Of a stretch of 55,950 nt of DNA, positions 45,713-55,300 are shown in pieces. The first letter of the stretch is position 1, and every line of letters begins with the position of its first letter. The DNA is from Microvirga arabica. Lineage in GTDB: Bacteria; Pseudomonadota; Alphaproteobacteria; Rhizobiales; Beijerinckiaceae. Below the pieces are notes generated by a model, which searched no databases, had not been told where the DNA came from, and was given only the letters and a program-made list of their open reading frames with translations. The stretch is taken from NCBI RefSeq assembly GCF_016811235.1, contig NZ_JAFBID010000034.1, positions 1 through 55,950 on the forward strand, in the 5' to 3' direction. The position numbers and the translations under genes are program-made.

Positions 45713-47293
45713 CCTGTGTGGAAACGCATTGATCTGCTAAGCTGATCGTGGTCGGCGGAGGTCGCGATGAAGCGTTTCGTTGAGGGTGAGGACCGTCGGC
45801 AGGCAACCCTGCTTCCTGACTGCCTGGATGACTATGTGACCGAAGACAATCCCGTTCGGATTGTTGAGGCATTCATCGACGAGTTGGACCTCGCGGCCCT
45901 GGGCTTTGCCGGCATCGTGCCGGAGGTGACGGGCCGCCCAGCGTATCATCCCGCCACCCTGCTCAAGATCTACATCTACGGCTATCTCAACCGCATTCAG
46001 TCGAGCCGGAGGCTGGAACGCGAGACCCAGCGCAACCTCGAGCTGATCTGGTTGACTGGCCGGCTGATGCCCAACTTCAAAACCATCGCCGACTTCCGCC
46101 GCGACAATGGCCCGGCCATCCGCGCGGCGTGTACGCAGTTTGTCGTGCTGTGCCGCCAGCTCAACCTGCTCACCCGGGCGGTGGTGGCCATCGACGGCTC
46201 CAAGTTCAAGGCCGTCAACAATCGGGACAAGAACTTCACCATGGCTAAGGTGGCCAAGCGCATCGAGCAGGTCGAGGCCAGCATTGCCCGCTACCTGGCG
46301 GCGCTCGATCGCGCCGACCGGCAGGACAACGATGTGGCCGAGGCCAAGACTGCCCGCCTGAAGGAGAAGATCGAAGGCCTGCGCCGGCAGATGCAGGCCC
46401 TCAGAGAGATGGGACAGCAGGTGGAGGCCGCGCCCGACCAGCAGATCTCCCTCACCGATCCGGATGCCCGTTCAATGGCCACCAGCGGCAAGGGCACCGG
46501 CATTGTCGGCTACAATGTGCAGATGGCGGTGGAGGCCGAGCACCACCTCATCGTGGCGCACGAGGTGACCAATGTCGGCAACGACCGCACCCAACTGCTC
46601 GCGATGGGACGGCAAGCCCAAGACGTGATGGCGTGCGAGGAAGTCACGGCGCTGGCCGATCGCGGCTATTTCAATGGTGACGAGGTGCTGGCCTGCGAAG
46701 GAACCGGCGTGCTGCCCTGCGTTCCCAAGACGCTGACCTCCGGCAACACCAAGCGCGGTCTGTTTACCGGGCAGGACTTCGTCTATGACGCCGAGCATGA
46801 CCGCTACACCTGCCCGGCGGGTCAGCATCTGACGAAGGGCAAGGTGCGCTCAGACCGCCGGGACAATATCGATCATTACCGCAATCTGACCGCCTGTTCA
46901 GCCTGTGCCCTCAAGCCCCGGTGCACGCCGGACAAGCACAAACGGGTGAAGCGCTGGCAGCACGAGGACGTGCTCGACCGCATGCAGGCCCGACTGGAGC
47001 GCATGCCCGAGGCCATGAGCATCCGACGGCAGACGGTGGAGCATCCGTTCGGGACCATCAAGGCCTGGATGGGCAGTACGCATTTCCTGATGAAGACCCT
47101 GGAGAAGGTCAAAACCGAGATGAGCCTGCACGTGCTGGCCTACAACCTGAAGCGGATGATCAGCATTCTGGGTGTCGGCCCCCTGCTGAAGGCTCTCGAA
47201 GCCTGACGCCACACGCCCGCCCATGCGTACCATCGCGGCACCCGCAAAACAGCGCCCATCATCCGCACGCCCGCAACAGCGTTTTCACACGGC
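45713..47293. mobile_element. IS1182-family insertion sequence
   Basis: The element is about 1.58 kb with one transposase gene. The left end reads CCTGTGTGGAAACGC (45713-45727). The right end, inverted, reads GCCGTGTGAAAACGC (47279-47293), matching at 12 of 15 positions. I see no clear target duplication outside these ends. It is inserted between the second binding-protein module and the right attachment repeat. Confidence 0.75.
45767..47206 (+). CDS. IS1182-family transposase
   Basis: A 479-residue DDE transposase. The N-terminal DUF772-type domain contains LPDCLDDYV, YHPATLLKIYIYGYLNRIQS and SSRRLERETQRNLELIWL. The catalytic region follows, with VVAIDGSKFKAVN (first Asp), VTALADRGYFNGDEVL (second Asp) and EHPFGTIKAWMG (Glu). 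A cysteine-rich segment (CPAGQHLTKG, CSACALKPRC) lies between, typical of IS1182. The frame is intact, so the element may be active. Confidence 0.95.
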   Translation: MKRFVEGEDRRQATLLPDCLDDYVTEDNPVRIVEAFIDELDLAALGFAGIVPEVTGRPAYHPATLLKIYIYGYLNRIQSSRRLERETQRNLELIWLTGRLMPNFKTIADFRRDNGPAIRAACTQFVVLCRQLNLLTRAVVAIDGSKFKAVNNRDKNFTMAKVAKRIEQVEASIARYLAALDRADRQDNDVAEAKTARLKEKIEGLRRQMQALREMGQQVEAAPDQQISLTDPDARSMATSGKGTGIVGYNVQMAVEAEHHLIVAHEVTNVGNDRTQLLAMGRQAQDVMACEEVTALADRGYFNGDEVLACEGTGVLPCVPKTLTSGNTKRGLFTGQDFVYDAEHDRYTCPAGQHLTKGKVRSDRRDNIDHYRNLTACSACALKPRCTPDKHKRVKRWQHEDVLDRMQARLERMPEAMSIRRQTVEHPFGTIKAWMGSTHFLMKTLEKVKTEMSLHVLAYNLKRMISILGVGPLLKALEA

Positions 47294-47416
47294 CTCGGTC
47301 AAGAACCGCCTTTAAGCGTGGCCGTGTGAAGATCAGCTGATCGCGCAGTTGCGGACGGTTGTTAGCTCAGCGCGATGTGAGGCGGGTTGCCGCCGATTGC
47401 ATGAAGTTTGTCTGCT

Positions 47417-47437
47417 GTTACCCGTGGCGTTACCCGG
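47417..47437. repeat. Paired GTTACCC motifs inside right attachment repeat
   Basis: GTTACCCGTGGCGTTACCCGG resembles the pair before the integrase (3021-3040) and lies 69 bp inside the right attachment repeat. A possible arm-type integrase site on the other end of the island. Confidence 0.4.
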
Positions 47438-47475
47438 AGGAAATAAGAGCGGGGAGCTGCAGACGTAGAAAAGTG

Positions 47476-47505
47476 AAAAAGCCTCACCGGTATAAGGGTT
47501 TGAGG
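47476..47505 (-). terminator. tRNA-Lys-type terminator next to right attachment repeat
   Basis: On the minus strand, immediately after the CCA of the tRNA fragment, CCTCA and TGAGG form a stem around a 14-base loop, followed by C and then TTTTT. This is a natural place for a tRNA-gene terminator and is absent at the left copy. Confidence 0.5.
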
Positions 47506-47554
47506 TGGTGAGCGCGCTGGGACTCGAACCCAGGACCCTCTGATTAAAAGTCAG
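47506..47554 (-). repeat. Right attachment repeat: 3' part of tRNA-Lys(TTT)
   Basis: This is identical over 49 bases to 2840-2888. tRNA-like pairing continues a few bases further right (AGAGCCT on the minus strand, the 3' side of a D stem), but no 5' acceptor strand follows. It is therefore a partial tRNA-Lys, either the other att site of the island or the scar of another integration. Confidence 0.7.
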
Positions 47555-47629
47555 AGGCTCTCAATGAGGCTGCGGAACGGGTGTTCGGATGGGATCCAGG
47601 GCGGGAGTGTGCCTGCTCGACTTGGAAGC

Positions 47630-48067
47630 CTACGCAGTCTCCTCAAGCACCTTTCGGACAGCGGCCAGGGGCAGGCCAAAGTGCTTAGCGACCTGTGCTG
47701 GCGCCACGCCCGCCAGAAGGGCAGCCCGCACCGCCTTGCGTTGCCCCTCCTGTAATGCGGCTGAGGTCGTGCCGGATCGTGAGGACTTGCCCCGCTGTTT
47801 TGACGGGTGCGGACCAAGGCGCTCAAGGAATACGCGGGCATTTCTTATTGCTGCCTCCAACTCCGGCCGGTTCCCCCTGCCCTTCTCCATCCGGCGCTGC
47901 ACTTCCTCCAAAAGTTGGCCGAGTTGCTGGGCCAGCTGAGCGTCCGACGAGCTGGCCAGTGCCGGCGGCTTGGCCGGAGCAACAGCAGGTACCGACGAAG
48001 GCGTCGGTACGGTGAGTGTGTACTCGAACAGGTCGAGGGTACGGGGCGAAGATCCCTTGTGCGGCAT
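47630..48067 (-). CDS. Small basic protein with C-terminal helix-turn-helix
   Basis: A 145-residue protein not assigned to a named family. The N-terminal half is low complexity (Pro/Ala/Ser); the middle is a helical segment (QLAQQLGQLLEEVQRRMEKG). The C-terminal 40 residues look like a helix-turn-helix (GQRKAVRAALLAGVAPAQVA, then HFGLPLAAVRKVLEE). It lies 101 bp downstream of the SWIM protein gene on the same strand and may belong to that operon. It could be a DNA-binding accessory of the SNF2/SWIM pair; this is inference. Confidence 0.55.
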   Translation of the reverse strand: MPHKGSSPRTLDLFEYTLTVPTPSSVPAVAPAKPPALASSSDAQLAQQLGQLLEEVQRRMEKGRGNRPELEAAIRNARVFLERLGPHPSKQRGKSSRSGTTSAALQEGQRKAVRAALLAGVAPAQVAKHFGLPLAAVRKVLEETA

Positions 48068-48168
48068 AGGCTTTATATGAGCATTCAGCCCCTCTGATCC
48101 AAGCTCCGAGGGAGTTCATCACACCACGCTCAGAGACTCCAAACTCTCCTGGGTCCGGTGGTTCGGGG

Positions 48169-49263
48169 TCATTTCCACCACTTCACGAACCCATCTGGGG
48201 TCAGTTCTACCTCGGGCTTCGGCACTCTCCGCTGACCCTTGCCCTTTACGGTCTTGGAATCCTGGACCCGCTTGGGCTCCTTTCGAGTCGGGGATTCGTG
48301 AAGGGGCCGAGTTCGCGCGATCGGCTCACTTGAATAGGACGTCTTCTCGCCCCTGCCCGTTTCGGAGGTCCACCTTGCTGGTGGTGCGGCGTGCTTGCTC
48401 GCTTTTGGTGCAGCGGGTGTCAGGCGGGACCCACCGACTGCCTTGCGTCCAGTCGCCTTCGTGTTCGTCCACTTCCGGCCAGTTCGGGCCAATGGCTCGG
48501 GTGTGGCTGGCATAGCATCAGGGCTTGGGATAGCGTCTCCGGTCCCCGCCATGTCCAAGCCGAACAAGGCCGAGACGTCGTCCGTCTCCAGGATCTTACC
48601 GATATCGAGCGGCTGGCTCGATATTGACAGCGCCTTATCGAGATTGGCGACCAGATCCTTCTCGTCGACCGCACGCAACTGGAACAGAAGCTCGGGCCTC
48701 TCATCAAGCCGGGCGCCGACGCCGTACAGCACCGCGGCGACATGCTTGCACATTGAGGCACCGTCCGGGCAGGTGCAGGAGAACCGGATGTCCGACGGCT
48801 TCGGGAACAGACCTTCGTCCTGGCGACAGATCCGCTCCATCACGCCCTTGGAGAACCGGCCTTGCAGCAGTTCGATCAGGGAGTCGATGCCGCCGGCGCA
48901 ATCCGTGCAGATCGACCGCCACAGCGTCGGCGCCAACGCGGTGATGCTGACGCTGACCTTGTAGATCGATGATCCACTGACCACCGCCCTGATCTCCAGC
49001 GCCGAGATCTGAAGGTCGATCACCGCGCCATTGCGAACATAGGTGCGGCCGCGCGGCAGCCGGTTGTCGAAGTCGCGATAGCTCTCCAGATTGTCGCACC
49101 ACGCCTTGCCCCAGAAGGTCCGGGCGATGGTGCGGCCCTCCAGGACGACAGGGGCGACCAGGTGCCCTTTCTTGCGCAGCTTCTCTACCTCGCGCGCGGC
49201 TTGCTTCCGGCGCTCCGCAACCGGAACGTAGGAGGGCCATGCTCCATCGAACCAAGGGGCCAT
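48169..49263 (-). CDS. SWIM zinc-finger protein
   Basis: A 364-residue protein. The SWIM finger is C163-T-C165 followed by C172-K-H174 (FSCTCPDGASMCKHVAAVLYG). Ahead of it is a conserved region with FWGKAWCDNLE and RLPRGRTYVRNG, typical of bacterial SWIM proteins paired with SNF2 helicases. The C-terminal 120 residues are basic and disordered. It starts 5 bp after the SNF2 helicase stop, so the two are one operon, as in B. subtilis ywqA-ywqB. The role is probably nucleic-acid or protein recognition for the helicase. Confidence 0.85.
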   Translation of the reverse strand: MAPWFDGAWPSYVPVAERRKQAAREVEKLRKKGHLVAPVVLEGRTIARTFWGKAWCDNLESYRDFDNRLPRGRTYVRNGAVIDLQISALEIRAVVSGSSIYKVSVSITALAPTLWRSICTDCAGGIDSLIELLQGRFSKGVMERICRQDEGLFPKPSDIRFSCTCPDGASMCKHVAAVLYGVGARLDERPELLFQLRAVDEKDLVANLDKALSISSQPLDIGKILETDDVSALFGLDMAGTGDAIPSPDAMPATPEPLARTGRKWTNTKATGRKAVGGSRLTPAAPKASKHAAPPARWTSETGRGEKTSYSSEPIARTRPLHESPTRKEPKRVQDSKTVKGKGQRRVPKPEVELTPDGFVKWWK

Positions 49264-49268
49264 CTGCC

Positions 49269-51971
49269 TTACTCCGCCATGACCGACTTCAGGTCAAGAG
49301 CCACTATCCGCAAGAGATCCTCGTCCCTCATCTCGGTCAGATTGATCTCGTCTCCACCAGCCAGCAGATCGTCCGACAGGCCCTTCTTCGCCTCAATCAG
49401 GGCGTCAATCTTCTCCTCCACTGTACCCTGGCAGACGAATTTGTGGACTAGTACGTTGTTCTTCTGGCCGATCCGGAAGGCGCGGTCGGTGGCCTGGTTC
49501 TCCACCGCCGGGTTCCACCACCGGTCGAAGTGGACGACGTGAGACGCCGCGGTCAGCGTCAGCCCCGAGCCCCCCGCCTTCAAGGACAGAACGAAGAACG
49601 GCACGGTCTCGTCCTCCTGAAAGGTCTCGACCAGCGCCTTGCGGTTCTTGACTGCAGTGTCGCCGTGCAGAACCAGCCCGGGTCGGCCGAAGATTCCACC
49701 CAGATATGCCGCCAGGGGCGCCGTCATCTCACGGAACTGGGTGAAGACCAGCATCTTCTCCTGGCGGGCAGCGACCACCTCGGCGATCTCACGCAGGCGG
49801 GCCCACTTGCCGCTGTCCACCTCGGCCCACTTGCCATCATTGAGCCACTGCGAGGGGTGATTGCAGATCTGCTTCAGCCGCATCAGTGTCGCCAGCACGA
49901 TCCCCTTGCGCCGGATCCCGTCGGCATCCTGCAGGGCTTCGGTCAGATCTGCCACCGTCTGAGCATAGAGGGCGGCTTGCTTGCGGCTTAACGGGCATAG
50001 CGCCTTGAGCTCCGTCTTGTCCGGCAGGTCGGCGATGACGGTTCTGTCGGTCTTCATCCGCCGCAGGATGTAGGGCCGGACCAGATCACGCAGCGGGCCG
50101 TAGGGGTTGTGCGGCCGCTCGGCCATGGCCTTGGTGGTGCGGCCGAACTCCTTTGCGCTGCCGAGCAGGCCGGGATTGATGAAGTCGAAGATCGACCACA
50201 GATCCCCGAGGTGGTTTTCCACCGGCGTTCCGGTTAGGGCGATCCGGGCTTCAGACTGCAGGGCCTTGGCCATCCGGGTCTGCTTGGCGTTGGGGTTCTT
50301 GATCGCCTGCGCCTCGTCCAGCACGACGAAGCGCCAGGACGTTTTGCCCAGCACCGGCAGGCGCAGCAGCGAGCCATAACTGGTGATCACCAGATCCAGG
50401 CCGGACAATCCCTCTACCGTCACCTGCTTGAGGTCTTCGGCCGCCATTGCCGAGGGATGCACGATCCTCGCGTTCAGTCCGGGGGCGAAGCGCTCGATCT
50501 CCGCCGCCCAGTTGGCCAGCAGCGATGCCGGAGCGACCAGCAGGCTCGGCTTGCCCGCGGCTCCCTTCCGCTTCTGGATCAACAACAGCGACAGGACCTG
50601 GATCGTCTTTCCCAGCCCCATGTCGTCGGCTAGGCAAGCACCCAGCCCAAGCCCACTCAGAAGGTGAAGCCATTCGACACCCGCCTTCTGGTACGGGCGC
50701 AAGCGTCCCTTTAAGGCCGGACCAGGATCAATCTCGGCACCGTCGGGGTTCCGCAGCGCCCTCAGCGTCTCGGTCAGCCACGCTCCGGCCGTGATGTGCG
50801 ACCACTCGGCAATGGCGTGCTCGTCGTCCCCGGTGGCCTCAGTGCCGGCCAACAGGCGCATGGCCTCGGCAAAGGTCAGCCCCTCCTGTTCGGCGAGATC
50901 CTGCACCTCCTTGAATCGGCGCATCGCGCGGTCCAGACGCGGACGGTCGATCTCCACCCATTGGCCGCGCAGCAGAACCAGCGTCTCGGTGCCAGCAAGC
51001 AAGGTGGCCATTTCCTCAGCGGTGAGCTGCTCACCCTCCAGGGTCACGTCCATGTGGAAGTCGAGCAGGGCGTCAAGGCCTGTCCCGGATGGTGGACGGG
51101 CGCCAACCGTGGCAGTCATCTGCGGGCGTGATGGCCGGCCTGCGCGCCAGTGAGCAGGCAGGCGCACGACCACACCGGCGCTTTCCAGGCCGGGTACGCT
51201 GTTCAGGAGCCGTGCGGCCTCGGCTGGGCTCCAGCGTAAGGGATGAAAGATCTCTCCGGTATCGACCATGGCCTTGAGCCAGCCAAAGTGCTCCGCCGCC
51301 CGCTGCACGGGCACCAGCAGCGACAACAGCTTGTCCCGATTGGCGGCGCCGGCGTATTCGCGCAAGGCTTGACCGAGCGGCACATGCTGGACCTTTGCCT
51401 GGGCCGACAGGCGCGTGGTGTAGGTGGCCAGGAAGGCAAAGGGCCATTCCGGCTCGCGGCGGTTCTCGGCCAGATTGAAGTGGACGCGGCCGATCAGGTT
51501 CCAAGCCGGGTTCAGCGTCTTGAGGAAAGCCTGCAGATCAGTTCCGGCTGCTATGAACGACGCGGTAAACGCGGTGCTGAGATCGGCCCATAGCCCAAGC
51601 AGGATATCAGCGGTCAGGTATTCTGCCCCCGGCATCATCGGAGCAGTCAGCACAAGGGTTGCGAGTTCGGCCTCGTCCGGCGGGGCCATGGCGGACAGGA
51701 AAGCGGCGGACGGCCCCTCTCCGCCACCACCTGGTCCGTGAAGACAGACTGCCTCCACATAGCGTAGGGCAAAATCGCGCCACCAGATGAAGGCTGGTGG
51801 TAAGGATTGGCCGATCTCGCCCGCGCCAAGCTGCATTAGCCCATGCCCAGTGCCACGGCCGAACGCCTCGGTCAGCCGTAACGCTACTTTGTCATCCAGG
51901 ATGGGCGCGTCGTCTGCTTCCTCCAGCAGGAGGTGCCCACGCGGGGTGAGACGCAACTGCATCCGGGGCAT
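49269..51971 (-). CDS. SNF2-family DEAD/DEAH helicase (SWI/SNF type)
   Basis: About 900 residues. The N-terminal 430 residues are the bacterial SNF2-associated region (DUF3670 type). The ATPase has Walker A in DDMGLGKT (about residue 455), DEAQ box VVLDEAQAIKN (about 552), the TGTPVENHLGDLWS motif, and a C-terminal helicase domain ending in VENQATDRAFRIGQKNNVLVH. It should translocate on DNA and remodel DNA-protein complexes. ATG 51971 is preferred; the frame is open from a TTG at 52001. It is coupled with the SWIM protein downstream. Such pairs are widespread, with possible links to DNA repair or defence. Confidence 0.93.
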   Translation of the reverse strand: MPRMQLRLTPRGHLLLEEADDAPILDDKVALRLTEAFGRGTGHGLMQLGAGEIGQSLPPAFIWWRDFALRYVEAVCLHGPGGGGEGPSAAFLSAMAPPDEAELATLVLTAPMMPGAEYLTADILLGLWADLSTAFTASFIAAGTDLQAFLKTLNPAWNLIGRVHFNLAENRREPEWPFAFLATYTTRLSAQAKVQHVPLGQALREYAGAANRDKLLSLLVPVQRAAEHFGWLKAMVDTGEIFHPLRWSPAEAARLLNSVPGLESAGVVVRLPAHWRAGRPSRPQMTATVGARPPSGTGLDALLDFHMDVTLEGEQLTAEEMATLLAGTETLVLLRGQWVEIDRPRLDRAMRRFKEVQDLAEQEGLTFAEAMRLLAGTEATGDDEHAIAEWSHITAGAWLTETLRALRNPDGAEIDPGPALKGRLRPYQKAGVEWLHLLSGLGLGACLADDMGLGKTIQVLSLLLIQKRKGAAGKPSLLVAPASLLANWAAEIERFAPGLNARIVHPSAMAAEDLKQVTVEGLSGLDLVITSYGSLLRLPVLGKTSWRFVVLDEAQAIKNPNAKQTRMAKALQSEARIALTGTPVENHLGDLWSIFDFINPGLLGSAKEFGRTTKAMAERPHNPYGPLRDLVRPYILRRMKTDRTVIADLPDKTELKALCPLSRKQAALYAQTVADLTEALQDADGIRRKGIVLATLMRLKQICNHPSQWLNDGKWAEVDSGKWARLREIAEVVAARQEKMLVFTQFREMTAPLAAYLGGIFGRPGLVLHGDTAVKNRKALVETFQEDETVPFFVLSLKAGGSGLTLTAASHVVHFDRWWNPAVENQATDRAFRIGQKNNVLVHKFVCQGTVEEKIDALIEAKKGLSDDLLAGGDEINLTEMRDEDLLRIVALDLKSVMAE

Positions 51972-52341
51972 GATGGCTGAGCGAGCTCCGAAACGATTCA
52001 ATTCGCGCTGTCCGTTCTACAAAAACCACAGGAGCCAGTGAACCCGGCTGAGGGCCCTTCACAAGAAGCACGAGAATTTGACGGGCAGTTGGCGCCGCTG
52101 AGAAGGGCATGGCACCATGGCTCATAGGAATGCGCCACAAATGCCCATGCTCTCCGCCTGTCGCACGAGGCTTCACCCTGTCGCGCCATGATCGTCCTGT
52201 CCCGCTGCCGGTGTCTCGGAGGCACGTCGCAGGATCCCGCGTCGCCGATCAAAAAGGAGCATGATTTTATCTGGTGCCAGCGCGTCCGGCCAGAAGGTAA
52301 AGCCGGCGTGCTGCTGCAGGAACGGATCCCGTCCGCATTCC
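51972..52341. other. Region between SNF2 gene and Tn3 transposon
   Basis: No intact gene. A minus-strand frame close to the transposon end encodes FLQQHAGFTFWPDALAPD and further plausible codons to about 52173. It may be the tail of a gene interrupted by the transposon; the matching start could lie at about 55645-55780. Confidence 0.35.
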
Positions 52342-55300
52342 GGGGTGGGAACAAGAACTGCTCCCAAACACACGCTAAGCTAGAACGGACCAGGAACCCC
52401 TCTCTGTCCGGGATCCTTGCCCCCTCCCCTGCTAACGAACCAAGAGCAGGCACTTCCTCCGAACTGTCCTGGTAACGCTATCCAGAACGTTACGTGTGGA
52501 CAGTCCGGGCGGCGGCTGTACCGAGCAGAATCATCCCGCACCTTTGCTTCAAGTCACGAGAGCGACAGGCAAGAAGTGTGGGGGATGAGTAATGACACGT
52601 CGAAAGCTTCTGAGCCCGGAGGAGCGTCAGGCGCTGCTCGGCATTCCAGACGACGAGGCCAGCCTGATCCGGCACTACACTCTGTCGCCGCAGGATCGCC
52701 TCCAGGCTGAGGTCCGGCGCCGCCCCCAGAATCAGCTCGGCTATGCGGTCCAGCTCTGCCTCATGCGCTATCCCGGCCGGATCCTCGGGGTTGACGAGAG
52801 CCCGCCGGCCGCCATGGTCGCCTATGTGGCCGAGCAGTTGGAGGTCGACCCCGGTGCCTTTGCCCTCTACTCGCGCCGCTACAACACCCGCTTTGATCAC
52901 AGCCGACGTCTGGCGCAATACTTGGGCGTCCGGACCACGACACGCGAGGACCGGCGTGCGGCTCTGATAGCCGCAATTGATGTGGCCACGGCGACAGACC
53001 AGGGACTACCCATCGCAACTGCCGTCATCAATACGTTCCGTGAACGTGGCGCCCTTCTGTTGCCCGATGGCGCACTGGAAAAGATCGGCATCGCTGGGCG
53101 CGCTATCGCCCGTCAGCGGGCAGAAGCTGCCTTGCTGGAGGGATTAGCACCGGATCAGCTCGGCAGCCTTGATGCCCTTCTCATGGTCGATCCAGCGATT
53201 CAACAAACTCGGTTCAGTTGGCTGCGCACGGCGCCAGATGCACCCGGCGCCGACAATCTGATCAGCCTCATGGAGCGTCTGGCCTTCGTTCGTTCCACGG
53301 CCATCGATCCGCAGCGGCGTGAGCGGATCCACCCTGAGCGCTGGACCCAGATCGTCCGTGAGGGTGACGCGGCACCGGCGTGGCTCGTGGCCGACTTCAA
53401 CGCCAATCGGCGGCGGGCAACGATCGTTGCGCATTTGATCACACTCGGGGAGCGGTTAACCGACGAGGCGGTCACGATGTTCAACAAGCTGATCGGCCGG
53501 CTCTTCGCGCGAGCCAACACGCGCCGCAAGCAGAAATACGCCGACACGCGGCAAGAGACCACCAAGGCGCTGCGCCTGTTCCGCGACACCTTGCGGGCTC
53601 TCGTTGTCGCCAACGATACAGGCCGGAATGCCATCGATGTTCTCGACGATGAGGTTGGATGGCATCGCCTGTTGCAGGCCCAACCCGAAGTCGAAGCCAT
53701 GGTGCGGGATTCCGATCCCGATCCGCTCATGCTGGCCGCGGAGCGTTATCGCCCCGTGCGCAAGTATGCTGCGCGTTTCCTTGAGACGTTTAACTTCCGC
53801 TCATCCCGCCGGCATGACTCGCTGTTGGCCGCAATCGGGACACTCAAAACCTTGAACGCGGCCGGACGCCGGACCTTGCCGGAGCAAGTGCCTGTTGGCC
53901 ACCTTACTGCCCAAGCCCGAAAGCTGATCTTCACGGATGCCAAGCCGGATCGCCGTCTGTACGAGATCGCCACATTGGCCGCACTCCGGGAGCGGTTACG
54001 CTCGGGTGACATCTGGGTCGAGGGCAGCCGCTCCTTCCGACCGATGGACGAACAGCTGATGCCGAAGCCGACCTTCACTGCCTTGAAGGCAGCCGATGAA
54101 CTCGGTCTCGGCGTTCAGGGTGATGCCGTGGCGTATCTCAGCGAGGCCCGTCAGACCCTCGACTTCAACCTGAAGCGGCTGGCCTATCGCGCCCGCAATG
54201 GCAAACTGGAAGGTGTTCGGCTCGAGGCGGGACAACTCGTCGTCACTCCCCTGCCCGGCGATGTGCCGGCAGCAGCCGAGGAGCTGAAGTGGGAGCTGGG
54301 CGACATGTACCCGCTGGTCGAGGTGCCAGACCTTCTGACGGAGGTACATGCCTGGACCGGGTTTGCGGATCGGTTCACGCACATCCGCACCCAGGAACCG
54401 CCTGAGAACATCCCGGCCATGTTGGCTGGCGTTCTGGCCGACGCCACCAATCTCGGGGCAAAGCGGATGGCCGCAGCTTCGAAAGGCATCAGCGCGCGGG
54501 AAATCGCCTGGAAACGGATCTTTCATACGCGTCCTGAGACTTACAAGCTGGCGCAGGCCTGCATCACCGACAGGCACGCCCAACACCCCCATGCCCTGCT
54601 CTGGGGCGACGGTTCCACGGCATCATCAGATGGGCAGTTCTTCCAGGCTAGCGATCGCGCAGGCCCGCGCAGCGATATCAATCTGCACTACGGCAGCGAA
54701 CCTGGTTCGAAGTTCTACAGCCATCTCTCCGACCAGTACGGCTACTTCAGCATCCTGCCGATCAGTGCCACCGAGAGTGAGGCTCCGTACGTGCTGGATG
54801 GCTTGTTCGATCATGAGACAGAACTCGACATTCAGGAGCACTTCACGGACACAGGCGGCGCCAGCGATCACGTCTTTGGTCTCTTCGCCCTGACAGGTCG
54901 GCGGTTTGCTCCACGCCTTCGTAATCTCAAGGACCGGAAGCTCCATACGTTCGAGAAGCCGGAGACCTATCCCGCACTTCAGGAGCATATCGGCGTGCCG
55001 ATCAACACCGGCCTGATCATGGAGTACTGGGACGACCTCCTTCATCTGGCGGCCTCGATCCAGACGCGGACGGTTGCTCCCTCGACGATCCTCAAGCGGC
55101 TTGCCGCCTCTCGCAATCCCAGTCAGTTGGCCCGCGCTCTTCGCGCGCTCGGTCGTCTTGAGCGCACGCTGTTCATGATCGAGTGGTACTCGGACCCTGC
55201 ACTCCGGCGGCGTTGCCAAGCGGGCCTCAACAAGGGTGAGGCAGCCCATAAGCTCAAACGGGCAGTGTTCTTCCACGAGCGTGGCGAGATCCGCGACCGC

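Larger units (their letters stand above)
2840..47554. mobile_element. Putative tRNA-Lys-integrated genomic island
   Basis: The interval is bounded by two directly repeated 49-bp fragments of a tRNA-Lys 3' end. A tyrosine integrase sits immediately inside the left copy, and an AlpA-like regulator, a RepA-like helicase and a resolvase follow. Two closely spaced GTTACCC motifs lie inside each end (3021 and 3032; 47417 and 47430), as expected for arm-type integrase sites. Inside are about 30 cargo genes and one IS. The alternative is that the integrase-bearing element ended near 9 kb and the right repeat is the scar of a second, related element. Both copies lack the tRNA 5' half, so at least one boundary has been altered since integration. 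Confidence 0.55.
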
